Below, piece by piece: positions 10,636 to 19,450 of a stretch of 64,000 bases of DNA (position 1 is its first letter; each line of letters opens with the position of its first letter). Made by a program: the position numbers and the translations under genes. The DNA lies in the NCBI GenBank assembly GCA_016709725.1, contig JADJMG010000015.1, positions 1-64,000 on the forward strand. Direction: 5' to 3'. The stretch is from Bacteroidota bacterium (lineage in GTDB: Bacteria > Bacteroidota > Bacteroidia > AKYH767-A > OLB10). The notes under the pieces were generated by a model. It was not told where the DNA came from. It made no database searches and was given only the letters and a program-made list of their open reading frames with translations.

Positions 10636-11403
10636 ATGAGAGTACTCATTATTGAGGATGAAAGTTTAGCCGCCAAGCGCATCATGAAAATGGTGAATGA
10701 ACAAGAACCCGACTTCGTCATTGAAGGTGTAATGGACAGTATCGAATCGTCTGTTGCTTGGTTAAAAGCCAATCCTCATCCTGATTTAATCTTGATGGAT
10801 ATTGAATTAGCCGACGGACAAAGTTTCGAAATTTTTAATCAGGTGGATGTCACCAGTACCATCATCTTCACCACGGCATACGATGAGTTTGCCATTCGTG
10901 CGTTTAAGGTGAATAGCATCGATTATCTCCTAAAGCCCATCGACGCGGATGAGTTAAAAAGAAGTTTTGATAAATTTAAAGAGATTCACAAATCTTCAAT
11001 GACTTCGCCCAAGTTGGATTTAGATATGATCGTTACTGCGCTCAGAGGAAAGGAGCAAGTATACAAGCAACGTTTCCTCGTAAAACAAGGGCAACGTTTG
11101 ATTCCCATCGATATGCATGAAATTGCATTTTTCTACACGGAAGATAAAGTGAGCTTCATCAAAACTTTTGGTGAGCAACGTTACATTGTCGATCATTCGT
11201 TGGATGAATTAGAATTATTGTTGGATCCTAATTCCTTTTTCAGAGCCAATCGTCAATACATTGTAAGCCCGAAGTGCTTGGATGGAATTCATTCGCATTT
11301 TAATGGAAAGCTTAAAATTAACATGAAACCCACTAATAACGATGAGGTGTTTGTGAGTCGCGAAAAAGCCGCGGATTTTAAGAAATGGCTCGGGGAATTA
11401 TAG
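10636..11403 (+). CDS. LytTR-family response regulator
   Basis: 255 residues. The receiver domain has the acidic pair in IIEDES (D8/E9 area), phospho-acceptor Asp about 55 in DLILMDIELADG, the T/A switch in IIFTTAYDEFA and conserved Lys in YLLKPIDADEL. The C-terminal LytTR DNA-binding domain (about 145-255) has QRLIPIDMHEIAFFYTEDK, the FFRANRQYIV motif and VSREKAADFKKWL. It is paired with the LytS-type kinase immediately upstream. Targets are not evident. Such regulators bind short direct repeats upstream of their targets, but none was identified here. Confidence 0.92.
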   Translation: MRVLIIEDESLAAKRIMKMVNEQEPDFVIEGVMDSIESSVAWLKANPHPDLILMDIELADGQSFEIFNQVDVTSTIIFTTAYDEFAIRAFKVNSIDYLLKPIDADELKRSFDKFKEIHKSSMTSPKLDLDMIVTALRGKEQVYKQRFLVKQGQRLIPIDMHEIAFFYTEDKVSFIKTFGEQRYIVDHSLDELELLLDPNSFFRANRQYIVSPKCLDGIHSHFNGKLKINMKPTNNDEVFVSREKAADFKKWLGEL

Positions 11404-11469
11404 GTCGTTATGCGTTATTTATTTGATGAAATGTGATTTCGCAATGAAATATAATTTCGTTGCATAATG

Positions 11470-11775
11470 TTTAAGCCTCTCCCCAACCCCTCTCCAAAGG
11501 AGAGGGGCTCTCCTAAATAAAATTATATGCGATTAATAATTTTAGATTCTATTTTGAATCTTTCACTTTATTCGCGCATTAATAAATTAATTTAAACGTA
11601 ACCCCTCTCCAAGGAGGGGCTCTCCCTAAATAAAATTATATGCGATTAATAATTTTAGATTCTATTTTGATTCTATTTTGATTCTTTCACTTTATTCGCG
11701 CATTAATAAATTAATTTAAACGTAGCCCCTCTCCTTTGGAGAGGGTCGCGAAGCCTCGCGAGGGGAGAGGCTCGA
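11470..11775. repeat. Tandem 113-bp repeat with palindromic CCCCTCTCC caps
   Basis: Two tandem copies with a 113-base period. Each holds TAAATAAAATTATATGCG (starting 11514 and 11627), TTAATAATTTTAGATTC and CACTTTATTCGCGCATTAAT. Copies are separated and capped by palindromic blocks such as CCTCTCCAAAGGAGAGG (about 11488-11506) and CCTCTCCTTTGGAGAGG (about 11728-11744). The second copy has a small internal expansion of GATTCTATTTT. A GCGAAGCCTCGCGAGG palindrome follows near 11747-11762 and recurs near 11843. It fills most of the gap 11404-11931 and contains no gene I can support. Confidence 0.8.
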
Positions 11776-11931
11776 TCAATAATGTTGCTATAATCAGTGT
11801 TCATTTCGTGAAAAAGTATTTATTAAGTAAACAATAATCTAATCGCGAAGCCTCGCGACAAACATACGAGTAAACTGGAGAATTTTTATTTTGTTGGGTA
11901 GAGGCTAGAACTCTAATGTGGCTATAAAATA

Positions 11932-13524
11932 TTAATCTCTTGTGTCCTCTTGTGTCCTCTTGTTTTCTAGTGCCTGCCTGCCGGTGGCAGGTTGAGAAAA
12001 AAGTTCTAACGAATTACCACTACTAATAGAGCGAAATTTCAAATCTCGAAATTGATTTATAATACCTAAATAGCATGAATCACTTAATTCTCTCGGCCTT
12101 TGCCAAACACTCACATAATTAATTTTTAATCCAGTCATTCTCTCGGAATTCTCAATATTCACGCAGGGTCTATTGCTTGAAACATGATTTCCCATATGGA
12201 TTTCAGGATCCATATTTCTCTTCCAAACTAATGGAAAGTGATGTTGCGTCGCTTCGTAATTATCGAGTACTACCACATCTTTCATTGCACCTAGATAACT
12301 ACTCATGTTCGAATGCATCCAATTCGATGAATAATTTAGTGGAAGAACAATAGAATTGGGTTCGATGTTAGTTGCAGATTCAATGAATATTTTTGCGTCT
12401 GCATTTAATTCTTGTTGCACCCGCCAATGGATTTTTATCATTCCAAAGCTGAATCCTACTGCGATCACTCCTGCAAAGACTTTCGCTTTTTTAGGAATAT
12501 TCAAGGTCGCTAGCCAAATACACCAAGTCAGGTAGAACCATTGCACCAATCTTACCGATAAAATGCCACCGGAAGCCAAACTATCTGGAATAACAAAAAT
12601 AAGGAGCAAGGAACTCAAACAGATCCAACCAAAACTCCTTTGTACAAATGTTCTATTGAAATGACGTAGACCTATAACCGTTAGTAAACCCATCAACCCC
12701 GTAAAAGCATAAGTAAATACTTTTTCAGAGGTGTAGTCGTAAACAATAAACATTCTTGAACAAAGCAGATCATCGATAAGTTGCGTAACAGGTAAGTATG
12801 AAATTTCACCACGATATCCTTCAGTTCCAAAAATAAAAACAAAGAGAAAGCTGAGAAATAATCCAGGCATGGTCACAATGAAAAGATACAGTAATTGCTT
12901 GAAAATCTTCTTTGTATTCCCTGGAGGTGTATGGAAGATACTGATGATGCCAGCACTGAGTCCAGCGAGTAAAAACACAACTAAATGTGAAAAATATAAA
13001 ACCATAAATAGCAGCGTAATAAAAAAACCATTTTTGACATGTAAACCGTTGTGATGATTTTTTAACCACCAGTTGATCCACCAAGGCAATAACGCTAACG
13101 CCAGTACGAAATTGAAGAATCCAAGTAGTAGTGGGAAGTTAAACAGGAACGGAAAAACCATCCAACTGAGGAATGTGGAATTAGGCTGAATGGTCAATAC
13201 TAGTTTTCGAAAGCCTAAGGCCATCAACACAAAAATCAAGATGATGATTACTTTTTCTGCCCATAAAATGGGTAGTATAGCCTGCAAAACCATCAACAAA
13301 AAATGTCCTGTCCAATTGGGTTCAGGAAAGGTATTGAACTCGAAAAAAGAATGGATAACGGGTGTTTTACCAAAAAGCACTTCAAACATGAGATGCGCAT
13401 TGTACAAATGGGCAGGTCCATCTAACGTAACAAATGGCGTTAAGAGAAGGATGGGTAAACAATGCAAGAGTAAAATGATGAAAAAGAACCCTTGTTCCCA
13501 CTCCCAATTTGACTTTTTTAGCAT
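11932..13524 (-). CDS. Multi-pass membrane protein, GT-C-like, function unknown
   Basis: 530 residues with about ten hydrophobic spans through residue 400. An early loop TFVTLDGPAHLYNAHL after the first membrane segment resembles the acidic first periplasmic loop of GT-C glycosyltransferases (aspartate followed by G-P-x-H). A soluble C-terminal domain of about 150 residues follows. A glycosyl or polymer transferase role is inference; I cannot assign a family. The last residues (ALENKRTQEDTRD) are encoded by a direct repeat of TGTCCTCTTG and a CCTGCC...GGCAGG palindrome, suggesting the original stop was lost or repeat DNA was added. It is divergent from dnaX. Confidence 0.65.
   Translation of the reverse strand: MLKKSNWEWEQGFFFIILLLHCLPILLLTPFVTLDGPAHLYNAHLMFEVLFGKTPVIHSFFEFNTFPEPNWTGHFLLMVLQAILPILWAEKVIIILIFVLMALGFRKLVLTIQPNSTFLSWMVFPFLFNFPLLLGFFNFVLALALLPWWINWWLKNHHNGLHVKNGFFITLLFMVLYFSHLVVFLLAGLSAGIISIFHTPPGNTKKIFKQLLYLFIVTMPGLFLSFLFVFIFGTEGYRGEISYLPVTQLIDDLLCSRMFIVYDYTSEKVFTYAFTGLMGLLTVIGLRHFNRTFVQRSFGWICLSSLLLIFVIPDSLASGGILSVRLVQWFYLTWCIWLATLNIPKKAKVFAGVIAVGFSFGMIKIHWRVQQELNADAKIFIESATNIEPNSIVLPLNYSSNWMHSNMSSYLGAMKDVVVLDNYEATQHHFPLVWKRNMDPEIHMGNHVSSNRPCVNIENSERMTGLKINYVSVWQRPRELSDSCYLGIINQFRDLKFRSISSGNSLELFSQPATGRQALENKRTQEDTRD
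11940..11991. repeat. Direct repeat TGTCCTCTTG and CCTGCC/GGCAGG palindrome
   Basis: TGTCCTCTTG occurs twice in tandem from about 11941. A palindromic CTGCCTGCCGGTGGCAGG follows. Related CCTGCC...GGCAGG palindromes occur at about 19272-19302 and inside the tmRNA at 39234-39253, so this looks like a dispersed palindromic repeat of the genome. Here it encodes the C-terminus of the membrane protein. Confidence 0.6.
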
Positions 13525-13621
13525 AGCGGTCGGAAAAGTATCTCAAATTTTTGTAAACCTGCCAATTGTCGATAATTTTTTAAAATTCATTGTAAATGAA
13601 AGGGTTGAGGGGTCAGCAAAA

Positions 13622-13653
13622 TTGAATATTGACATTGAAATTATTTACATTTG
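13622..13653 (+). promoter_or_regulatory. Bacteroidota-type promoter of dnaX
   Basis: A TACATTTG element (13646-13653) fits the TAnnTTTG -7 consensus. A TTG lies 21 bases upstream (13622-13624). The dnaX ATG at 13659 is only 5 bases after the -7 element, which would leave almost no leader. Confidence 0.5.
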
Positions 13654-13658
13654 TAAAC

Positions 13659-15479
13659 ATGAATGCCTTCGTAGTTTCCGCTAGAAAATATCGTCCTGCT
13701 ACCTTCGATACGGTTGTAGGTCAAGCTCATATAACCGATACGTTAAAGAATGCCATCCGTACCCAACATTTAGCACAAGCTTTTTTGTTTTGTGGTCCAA
13801 GGGGTGTGGGAAAAACCACCTGTGCGAGAATATTAGCCAAAACATTGAATTGTAAAACACTTACTGCCGATATGGAAGCGTGCAATGCATGCGAATCGTG
13901 TAAGTCTTTTAATGCGGGTCAAAGTTTAAATATTTATGAATTAGATGCTGCTTCGAATAATTCGGTAGATGATATCCGAAATTTGGTGGAGCAAGTGCGC
14001 TATGCACCGCATTCTGGAGAATATAAAATCTATATCATTGATGAGGTGCACATGCTTTCATCCAGTGCTTTCAACGCATTTTTGAAAACATTGGAAGAAC
14101 CACCCTCTTATGCTGTTTTTATTTTAGCAACCACAGAGAAGCATAAAATTATTCCTACCATCTTATCGCGTTGTCAGATTTTTGATTTTAATCGGATACA
14201 GGTAGATGATATTACAAAACATTTGGAATACGTTGCTAAGCAAGAAGAAGTAGTGGCTGAAGAAGAGGCCTTGCACATCATTGCACAAAAGGCAGATGGT
14301 GCATTGCGTGATGCACTTTCCATCTTCGACCAGATTGTAAGTTTTGCTGGAACCAACATCACCTATAAAGATGTAATCAATAACCTGAGTATTCTGGATT
14401 ATGATTATTATTTCAAAATTACCGATGAAATACGTGAAGGAAATATTCCAGGCGTTTTGCTTACCTATAATGAACTTATTTCGGATGGATTTGATGGACA
14501 TCATTTCATCACTGGATTAGCTTCTCATTTCCGTGATTTGTTGGTTTCGAAAACCGAGTCGACCATTTCGCTGTTAGAAGTTAGCAGAAGTGCTCGTGAG
14601 CGCTATAAATTACAAGCGAGTGAAATTGTACAAGCAAATCTATTAAAATATTTATCCATTTGTAGCAAGTGCGACATTGAATACCGTACGGCAAGAAATC
14701 AACGATTGCATGTTGAATTGGCATTGATTCGTTTGTGTTCCATCTCAGGAATGTTGGAAGAAGGTCCTGCTCCCGCTATTCAAAAAAAAAGTGAAGTAAA
14801 AACAGAAGTTAAGAAAGAAGTAGCGAAGAAATCGGAAGTGGCTGAGCCTTCTTCACCACCTCTTTCGAAAGTGGATGCAGAAACACCTGTTGCAATTGCA
14901 GCTGAGAAAATTTCAATCGAACCAACACTTTCTCCCTCTCCTTCTCGCACTCCTCCTCCCTCTCCCTCACCTACTCCTTCTCGCACTCCTACTCCTCCCT
15001 CTCAAACCGGGTCTTCCATCTTTAAAGGGGCTTCCTTATCCTCTTTTAAAAAATCGGTGGATACTATAGCTGAAGAAAGTGTAAAAGACGAGCTTCCTGA
15101 TTTGAAAGACTCTTTTGATCACGAAACATTATTGAAATTTTGGAAGATGTATTCGGACCAAGCTTTAGCGGATGGGAAAATTCAGTTGAGCACTACCATG
15201 AACATCAATACTCCTGTCATTCATGAGAATTATCAAATTGAATTGTTGATTGATAATCCCGCTCAGCAAGAGTTATTTCAAGAGGAAAGAACAGAGCTAG
15301 TTAATTTTTTAAGGAAGCGTTTAAATAATTATACGCTCAACGTGTATGTAAAGTTAGATGATAGTGCAAAGTCAGGTGAAGTGGCTTATACCAACAAGGA
15401 AAAATACCAAAAAATGGTAGAGAAGAATCCAGGTCTGGATGATTTCAGAAAACAATTAGGATTGGAACTTGAATTGTAA
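13659..15479 (+). CDS. dnaX: DNA polymerase III subunit gamma/tau
   Basis: Clamp-loader ATPase of the replicase. Residues 1-220 hold the AAA+ core: Walker A CGPRGVGKTTCARILA, a zinc module (Cys of LNCKTLT...ACNACESCKSF), Walker B IIDEVHMLS, and a sensor/Arg finger region TTEKHKIIPTILSRCQIF. Domain III (about 240-370) follows. Residues about 385-460 are a Pro/Ser/Thr-rich linker of very low complexity (SPSPSRTPPPSPSPTPSR) before the C-terminal tau-like region. I chose ATG 13659 (MNAFVVSARKYRP) because the homologous proteins start near SARKYRPxTF; an in-frame TTG at 13629 overlaps the promoter. 606 residues is normal for Bacteroidota. Confidence 0.97.
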   Translation: MNAFVVSARKYRPATFDTVVGQAHITDTLKNAIRTQHLAQAFLFCGPRGVGKTTCARILAKTLNCKTLTADMEACNACESCKSFNAGQSLNIYELDAASNNSVDDIRNLVEQVRYAPHSGEYKIYIIDEVHMLSSSAFNAFLKTLEEPPSYAVFILATTEKHKIIPTILSRCQIFDFNRIQVDDITKHLEYVAKQEEVVAEEEALHIIAQKADGALRDALSIFDQIVSFAGTNITYKDVINNLSILDYDYYFKITDEIREGNIPGVLLTYNELISDGFDGHHFITGLASHFRDLLVSKTESTISLLEVSRSARERYKLQASEIVQANLLKYLSICSKCDIEYRTARNQRLHVELALIRLCSISGMLEEGPAPAIQKKSEVKTEVKKEVAKKSEVAEPSSPPLSKVDAETPVAIAAEKISIEPTLSPSPSRTPPPSPSPTPSRTPTPPSQTGSSIFKGASLSSFKKSVDTIAEESVKDELPDLKDSFDHETLLKFWKMYSDQALADGKIQLSTTMNINTPVIHENYQIELLIDNPAQQELFQEERTELVNFLRKRLNNYTLNVYVKLDDSAKSGEVAYTNKEKYQKMVEKNPGLDDFRKQLGLELEL

Positions 15480-15520
15480 TTTTCGTTTTTTAATAAATCA
15501 AAAAAAATTAAAAACGTAGA

Positions 15521-17053
15521 ATGCCGATACTGGCCGCTATTATAAAACGAAGTATTGAATTACGCCATCGCTTGCGATTGGCGAATGATACTCCCATCTA
15601 TTACCAAAAAAGGGAATTGAAGAAACTGATGCGTAAAGCGCAGTTTACGATGTTTGGACAAACGTATCATTTTGCTGATATGGTAAACAGCAAGAATTTT
15701 GTCAATAAGTTTAGAGCTACCGTTCCTGTACACGATTATAAAAGTATTTATGCGCGCTGGTGGAACAAAACCTTGCATAACGAAGAAGATGTAACTTGGC
15801 CTGGTAAAGTGCACTATTACGCCTTGAGCAGCGGAACTTCTGAAAGCTCGAGTAAACACATTCCTGTGACCGACGATATGGTGAAGGCGATTCGACGCAC
15901 CAGCGTTCGACAAATGATAAGTTTGGGTGGATACAAAGAGTTACGAAGTGATATTTTTTCGAAAGGTATTTTAATGCTCGGAGGGAGCACCCATTTGAAT
16001 CAGCAAGGCTCGTATTTCGAAGGTGATTTGAGTGGAATTACCACCAGTAAAATTCCGTTTTGGTTCCAGCATTTTTATAAACCCGGAAGAAAGATCTCGA
16101 GAGAAAAAGATTGGAATACCAAGCTAGATGAGATTGTTGATAGAGCACGCCAATGGGATATTGGAATCTTAGTGGGTGTTCCTGCTTGGTGTCAATTACT
16201 CATTGAGCGAATCATTGATAAGTATCAAGTAAAAACCATTCATGATATTTGGCCTAACCTTACCATTTATGTACATGGTGGAGTTTCGTTTGAGCCTTAT
16301 CGGAAAAGTTTTGAAAAACTAATTGATCACCCATTGACCTATATTGAAACGTATTTAGCTTCGGAGGGATTTATTGCTTTCCAGCACGAGCAAAATAATC
16401 GTTCGATGCGTATGGTGGTGAATAATGGATTGTTTTATGAATTCGTTCCTTTTACTTCAGAAAATTTTAATGCCGATGGTGAGTTGGTGCGTAAGCCTAA
16501 AACTTTGTTGATTGATGAAGTGGAAATTGGAGAAGAGTATGCATTGCTTATTTCTACGGTGGCGGGTGCTTGGCGATATATGATTGGAGATGTGATTAAA
16601 TTCACAGATGTAGAAAAAGCAGAAATCGTAATTACTGGTCGGACCAAGCATTTTTTGAGTTTGTGTGGGGAGCATTTGAGTGTCGACAATATGAATAAGG
16701 CGATTGAAATGGTTTCGGATGAGTTTAACATCAGCATCAATGAATTTTCTGTTTCCGGTGTTAAACACGGAACGATGTTCGCTCACAAATGGTATATCGG
16801 AACCGATGACAAAGTGGATCCTGCTGCCTTGAAATTGAGCTTGGATGAGAAGCTAAAAATATTGAATGATGATTATCGCGTTGAGCGCACATCTGCTTTA
16901 AAGGAAATTTTTGTTGAGGTACTTCCACTTAAAATCTTCATGAATTGGATGGAGAAGAACGGAAAGATCGGTTCTCAGAATAAATTTCCTCGTGTTATGA
17001 AAAACTCTCAATTTGAAGAGTGGGAGAAATTTGTTAATTCGGAATTGGTTTAA
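15521..17053 (+). CDS. GH3 auxin-responsive promoter family acyl-amidosynthetase-like protein
   Basis: 510 residues matching the GH3 adenylate-forming family in length and motifs: ATP/AMP motif YYALSSGTSESSSKHIP near residue 105, the middle motif YIETYLASEGFIAFQ near 275, and the third motif VAGAWRYMIGDVIKFTD near 345, followed by GRTKHFLSLCGEHLS. Plant members conjugate amino acids to acyl acids through an acyl-adenylate. The substrate of the bacterial members, common in Bacteroidota, is unknown. The gene lies 41 bases after dnaX and 9 bases before a glycosyltransferase, so probably one transcript. Confidence 0.9.
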   Translation: MPILAAIIKRSIELRHRLRLANDTPIYYQKRELKKLMRKAQFTMFGQTYHFADMVNSKNFVNKFRATVPVHDYKSIYARWWNKTLHNEEDVTWPGKVHYYALSSGTSESSSKHIPVTDDMVKAIRRTSVRQMISLGGYKELRSDIFSKGILMLGGSTHLNQQGSYFEGDLSGITTSKIPFWFQHFYKPGRKISREKDWNTKLDEIVDRARQWDIGILVGVPAWCQLLIERIIDKYQVKTIHDIWPNLTIYVHGGVSFEPYRKSFEKLIDHPLTYIETYLASEGFIAFQHEQNNRSMRMVVNNGLFYEFVPFTSENFNADGELVRKPKTLLIDEVEIGEEYALLISTVAGAWRYMIGDVIKFTDVEKAEIVITGRTKHFLSLCGEHLSVDNMNKAIEMVSDEFNISINEFSVSGVKHGTMFAHKWYIGTDDKVDPAALKLSLDEKLKILNDDYRVERTSALKEIFVEVLPLKIFMNWMEKNGKIGSQNKFPRVMKNSQFEEWEKFVNSELV

Positions 17054-17062
17054 TCATTACTC

Positions 17063-17929
17063 ATGTTTGTATCTGGATTTACTTTTGTTCGCAATGCTGT
17101 TAAATTTGATTATCCTGTTAAGGAGAGCATTCTTTCTTTGTTGCCATTGGTAGATGAGTTAATCGTTTGTCTTGGAAATTCTGATGATACCACTGCTGAT
17201 TTGATTCAATCCATCAACTCGCCTAAAATAAAAATTGTTTCCTCCGTATGGGACGATTCTCTTCGTGAAGGAGGACGTGTATTAGCGGTTGAGACTGACA
17301 AAGCCCTTGCAGCTGTTTCGCCTCAAGCCGATTGGTGTATCTATTTGCAAGCCGATGAAGTGATTCATGAAAATGATTATTTAGTCATACGAGCTGCCAT
17401 GGAAGAGTTTAAAAGTGATCCGAAGGTGGAAGGTCTTCTGTTCAATTATATTCATTTTTATGGGAGCTATCATTATGTGGGTAATTCGCGAAAGTGGTAT
17501 CGTCATGAAGTGAGAATTATTCGTAATGATCGAAAAATTCATTCGTATAAAGATGCTCAAGGGTTTAGGAAGGATGATCGACCGTTAAAAGTGAAAAAGA
17601 TAAAGGCTCGAATTTTCCATTATGGTTGGGTGAAAAATCCAGCTCATCAAACCGAAAAGCAAAAGAGTTTCCATCGACTTTGGCATTCGGATGAAAAAGT
17701 AAAAGCAAAGGTTAAAGAGGAGCTTTTTGATTATTCAGAAATCGACTCATTAGAAGAATTTACATCAACTCATCCTGCACCAATGAAAATTCGCATTGAA
17801 AACATGGACTGGGTATTTTATTACGACACTCGACAAAATAAATTAAGTTTTAAGAATAAAATTTTGCAATTTGTGGAGAAGCAAACTGGGAAAAGATTAT
17901 TTGAGTATCGTAATTATCGGGTGATTTGA
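17063..17929 (+). CDS. Family 2-type glycosyltransferase
   Basis: 288 residues. The N-terminal GT-A nucleotide-binding part has FVRNAVKFDYPVKESILSLL and ELIVCLGNSDDTTADLI. The metal-binding acidic motif is in DWCIYLQADEVIHE near residue 95. C-terminal features are HYVGNSRKWYRHEVRI and ARIFHYGWVKNPAHQ. No membrane segments, so it acts in the cytosol on an unknown acceptor. A degenerate copy of its last 45 codons lies at 19030-19185, downstream of the next gene. Confidence 0.87.
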   Translation: MFVSGFTFVRNAVKFDYPVKESILSLLPLVDELIVCLGNSDDTTADLIQSINSPKIKIVSSVWDDSLREGGRVLAVETDKALAAVSPQADWCIYLQADEVIHENDYLVIRAAMEEFKSDPKVEGLLFNYIHFYGSYHYVGNSRKWYRHEVRIIRNDRKIHSYKDAQGFRKDDRPLKVKKIKARIFHYGWVKNPAHQTEKQKSFHRLWHSDEKVKAKVKEELFDYSEIDSLEEFTSTHPAPMKIRIENMDWVFYYDTRQNKLSFKNKILQFVEKQTGKRLFEYRNYRVI

Positions 17930-17988
17930 TGATTTTATCTATACAATTTAATTTGGAAATTTGTGAAATTATCTTAGTTAAGTAAAAA

Positions 17989-18942
17989 ATGAGATATAGA
18001 TTATGTTGCTTTTTTTGTGTATTTGGTTTTCTCATAACCCATTCAGCAGTTTATGGTCAAGAGGATTTGATTCGAACAACTTTCTGGCAAATAACAAAAC
18101 AAGGTTCAAAAGACACATCTTACTTACTCGGTACAAGTTCTCTTTGCATGGATACTTATGTCCTTCAGCATTCCATTATTATGAGAAAAATGGAGTCGAC
18201 CAAATATTATATAACAGAATATAATCATTTTTTATCTTCTATTGCTAATTATAGATTAGATCCCGATTCAATTCGGTGGCATCACTACGCAACACGAGAA
18301 GAGAAGAAAAGGATTAGCGATTTTTTTTATCAAGAGAATTATGTCCAAACTTTCGATGTAGTTCATATAAATATTTATTATTTGAAGAATTGGCTGGTCT
18401 CTAAAATAGGATATTTGAATTCAAATAAAGTAAGTAAAAGTCAAGGCTTTTATCTAATGGAACATGATCTGCAATTGCGTGTAAAAAATCGTCGAAGAAT
18501 TGTGGGGTTGGAAAATCAGAAGGATGGCCATTCTTATTTTATGCTACATACTACTAAGGGTGAGCCTCAAACAAAAGAAGTTGTGAAAAAGAATATTCAT
18601 GAACTTGATTCATTGATTAAAGTATTCAATAATGATAAATTTAGAGTTTTTCCGAATAATAGAGATTCCTTGTTTGATAAATATCGAGTGGCAGTGGAGA
18701 ATTACTATAATAATATTGTTTATTATTCTTTTTCTGGCAAGAGTCAGCTTCCATTCGATAGCATCATATTTGAAAAAAGAAATAAAGTATGGTTGCCCAA
18801 AATTATGAAGTATATTGATAAAAGCAGCTCCTTTATTTCTGTGAATATTGAGCAGATAAAGTATAAGTATGGATTGATTCAATTGCTAAAAGCTGAAGGA
18901 TACATTGTTGAACCAATCTTATTGGAGGAATTAAAAAAATAA
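17989..18942 (+). CDS. TraB/GumN family protein, secreted
   Basis: 317 residues with a signal peptide (RYRLCCFFCVFGFLITHSAV, cut after VYGQ). The start of the mature part, TTFWQITKQGSKDTSYLLGT, is the TraB/GumN (TIKI) signature region, where family members read 'LWxIxxxGxxxSYLxGTxH'. Here the usual His after GT is replaced (GTSSLCMD), so a catalytic residue of TIKI-like metalloproteases may be missing. A C-terminal ILLEEL close is present. Function is unknown. Codon usage is AT-richer than its neighbours. Confidence 0.65.
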   Translation: MRYRLCCFFCVFGFLITHSAVYGQEDLIRTTFWQITKQGSKDTSYLLGTSSLCMDTYVLQHSIIMRKMESTKYYITEYNHFLSSIANYRLDPDSIRWHHYATREEKKRISDFFYQENYVQTFDVVHINIYYLKNWLVSKIGYLNSNKVSKSQGFYLMEHDLQLRVKNRRRIVGLENQKDGHSYFMLHTTKGEPQTKEVVKKNIHELDSLIKVFNNDKFRVFPNNRDSLFDKYRVAVENYYNNIVYYSFSGKSQLPFDSIIFEKRNKVWLPKIMKYIDKSSSFISVNIEQIKYKYGLIQLLKAEGYIVEPILLEELKK

Positions 18943-19029
18943 ATTATTTTTTTAGATGCCTTTCATGGAAGGTTTGTTTTTTTGATGCTTCTTCTTGGTC
19001 CTCTTAAATTTTTCTTGAACAAAGCTCAC
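18943..19029 (-). pseudogene. Possible C-terminal remnant of an outer-membrane protein
   Basis: On the minus strand, one frame ends with FYIGVGVSFVQEKF and a Lys-rich tail KRTKKKHQKNKPSMKGI, stopping at TAA near 18953. It has the look of a beta-barrel last strand plus a basic tail, and no start is present. It abuts the duplicated glycosyltransferase tail, so this may be a rearrangement junction. Weak evidence. Confidence 0.25.
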
Positions 19030-19185
19030 TCCTACTCCAATGTAAAACGTATTGAAAACATGGATTAGGTATTTTATAACGACACTCGACAAACTAAATT
19101 GAGTTTCAAGAATAAAGTGTTGCAATTTGTGGAGAAGTAAACTGAGAAAAAATTAATTGAGTATCGGAATTATCGGGTGATTTGA
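19030..19185 (+). pseudogene. Degenerate duplicate of glycosyltransferase 3' end
   Basis: This stretch repeats the last part of the glycosyltransferase gene (17785-17929) at about 85-90% identity by eye. It reads PAPMKIRIENMDW-like, then FYNDTRQTKLSFKNKVLQF and YRNYRVI. It has TAG in place of the Trp codon after ENMD and TAA in place of a Gln codon after VEK. It lies after the TraB/GumN gene, so it is a scar of a local duplication followed by decay. Confidence 0.8.
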
Positions 19186-19271
19186 ATTTGGAATTAGTAT
19201 AATATTATTGGATTTAGAATTTTGTTCCTTCGAGCTGATGAATTTTCCTGATTTTAGTATTTCAGAAATTG

Positions 19272-19360
19272 AACCTGCCTTCGCTATGCTACAGCAGGCA
19301 GGCGCAGATGACACGGATTAATAGGATTTTCACGGATTTGATTGTATTTCAGAGATGGTT
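19272..19360. repeat. CCTGCC/GGCAGG inverted repeat and dispersed-repeat text
   Basis: CCTGCC and GGCAGG arms flank a 17-base loop (TTCGCTATGCTACAGCA). The following text ATGACACGGATTAATAGG and TTTTCACGGATTT contains ACACGGATT/CACGGATT direct copies, as in dispersed intergenic repeats. The 18943-19450 gap holds only this and the two gene remnants. Confidence 0.5.
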
Positions 19361-19450
19361 TTACCATCAATTATTGTTTTTAATATTCCTTTGACAGTTT
19401 GCAGCATGAAGCTTGCAGCTTTATTATAACGTTCTACAATCCCCGTTACC

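Noticed and set aside
11470..11775. CRISPR array
   Set aside because: Only two long, near-identical copies with 113-base period; no short repeats with unique spacers, no cas genes.
14780..15069. Open frames on both strands through the dnaX Pro/Ser-rich linker (Gly/Glu-rich and Leu-rich peptides)
   Set aside because: They are shadow frames created by low-complexity DNA and lie inside dnaX.
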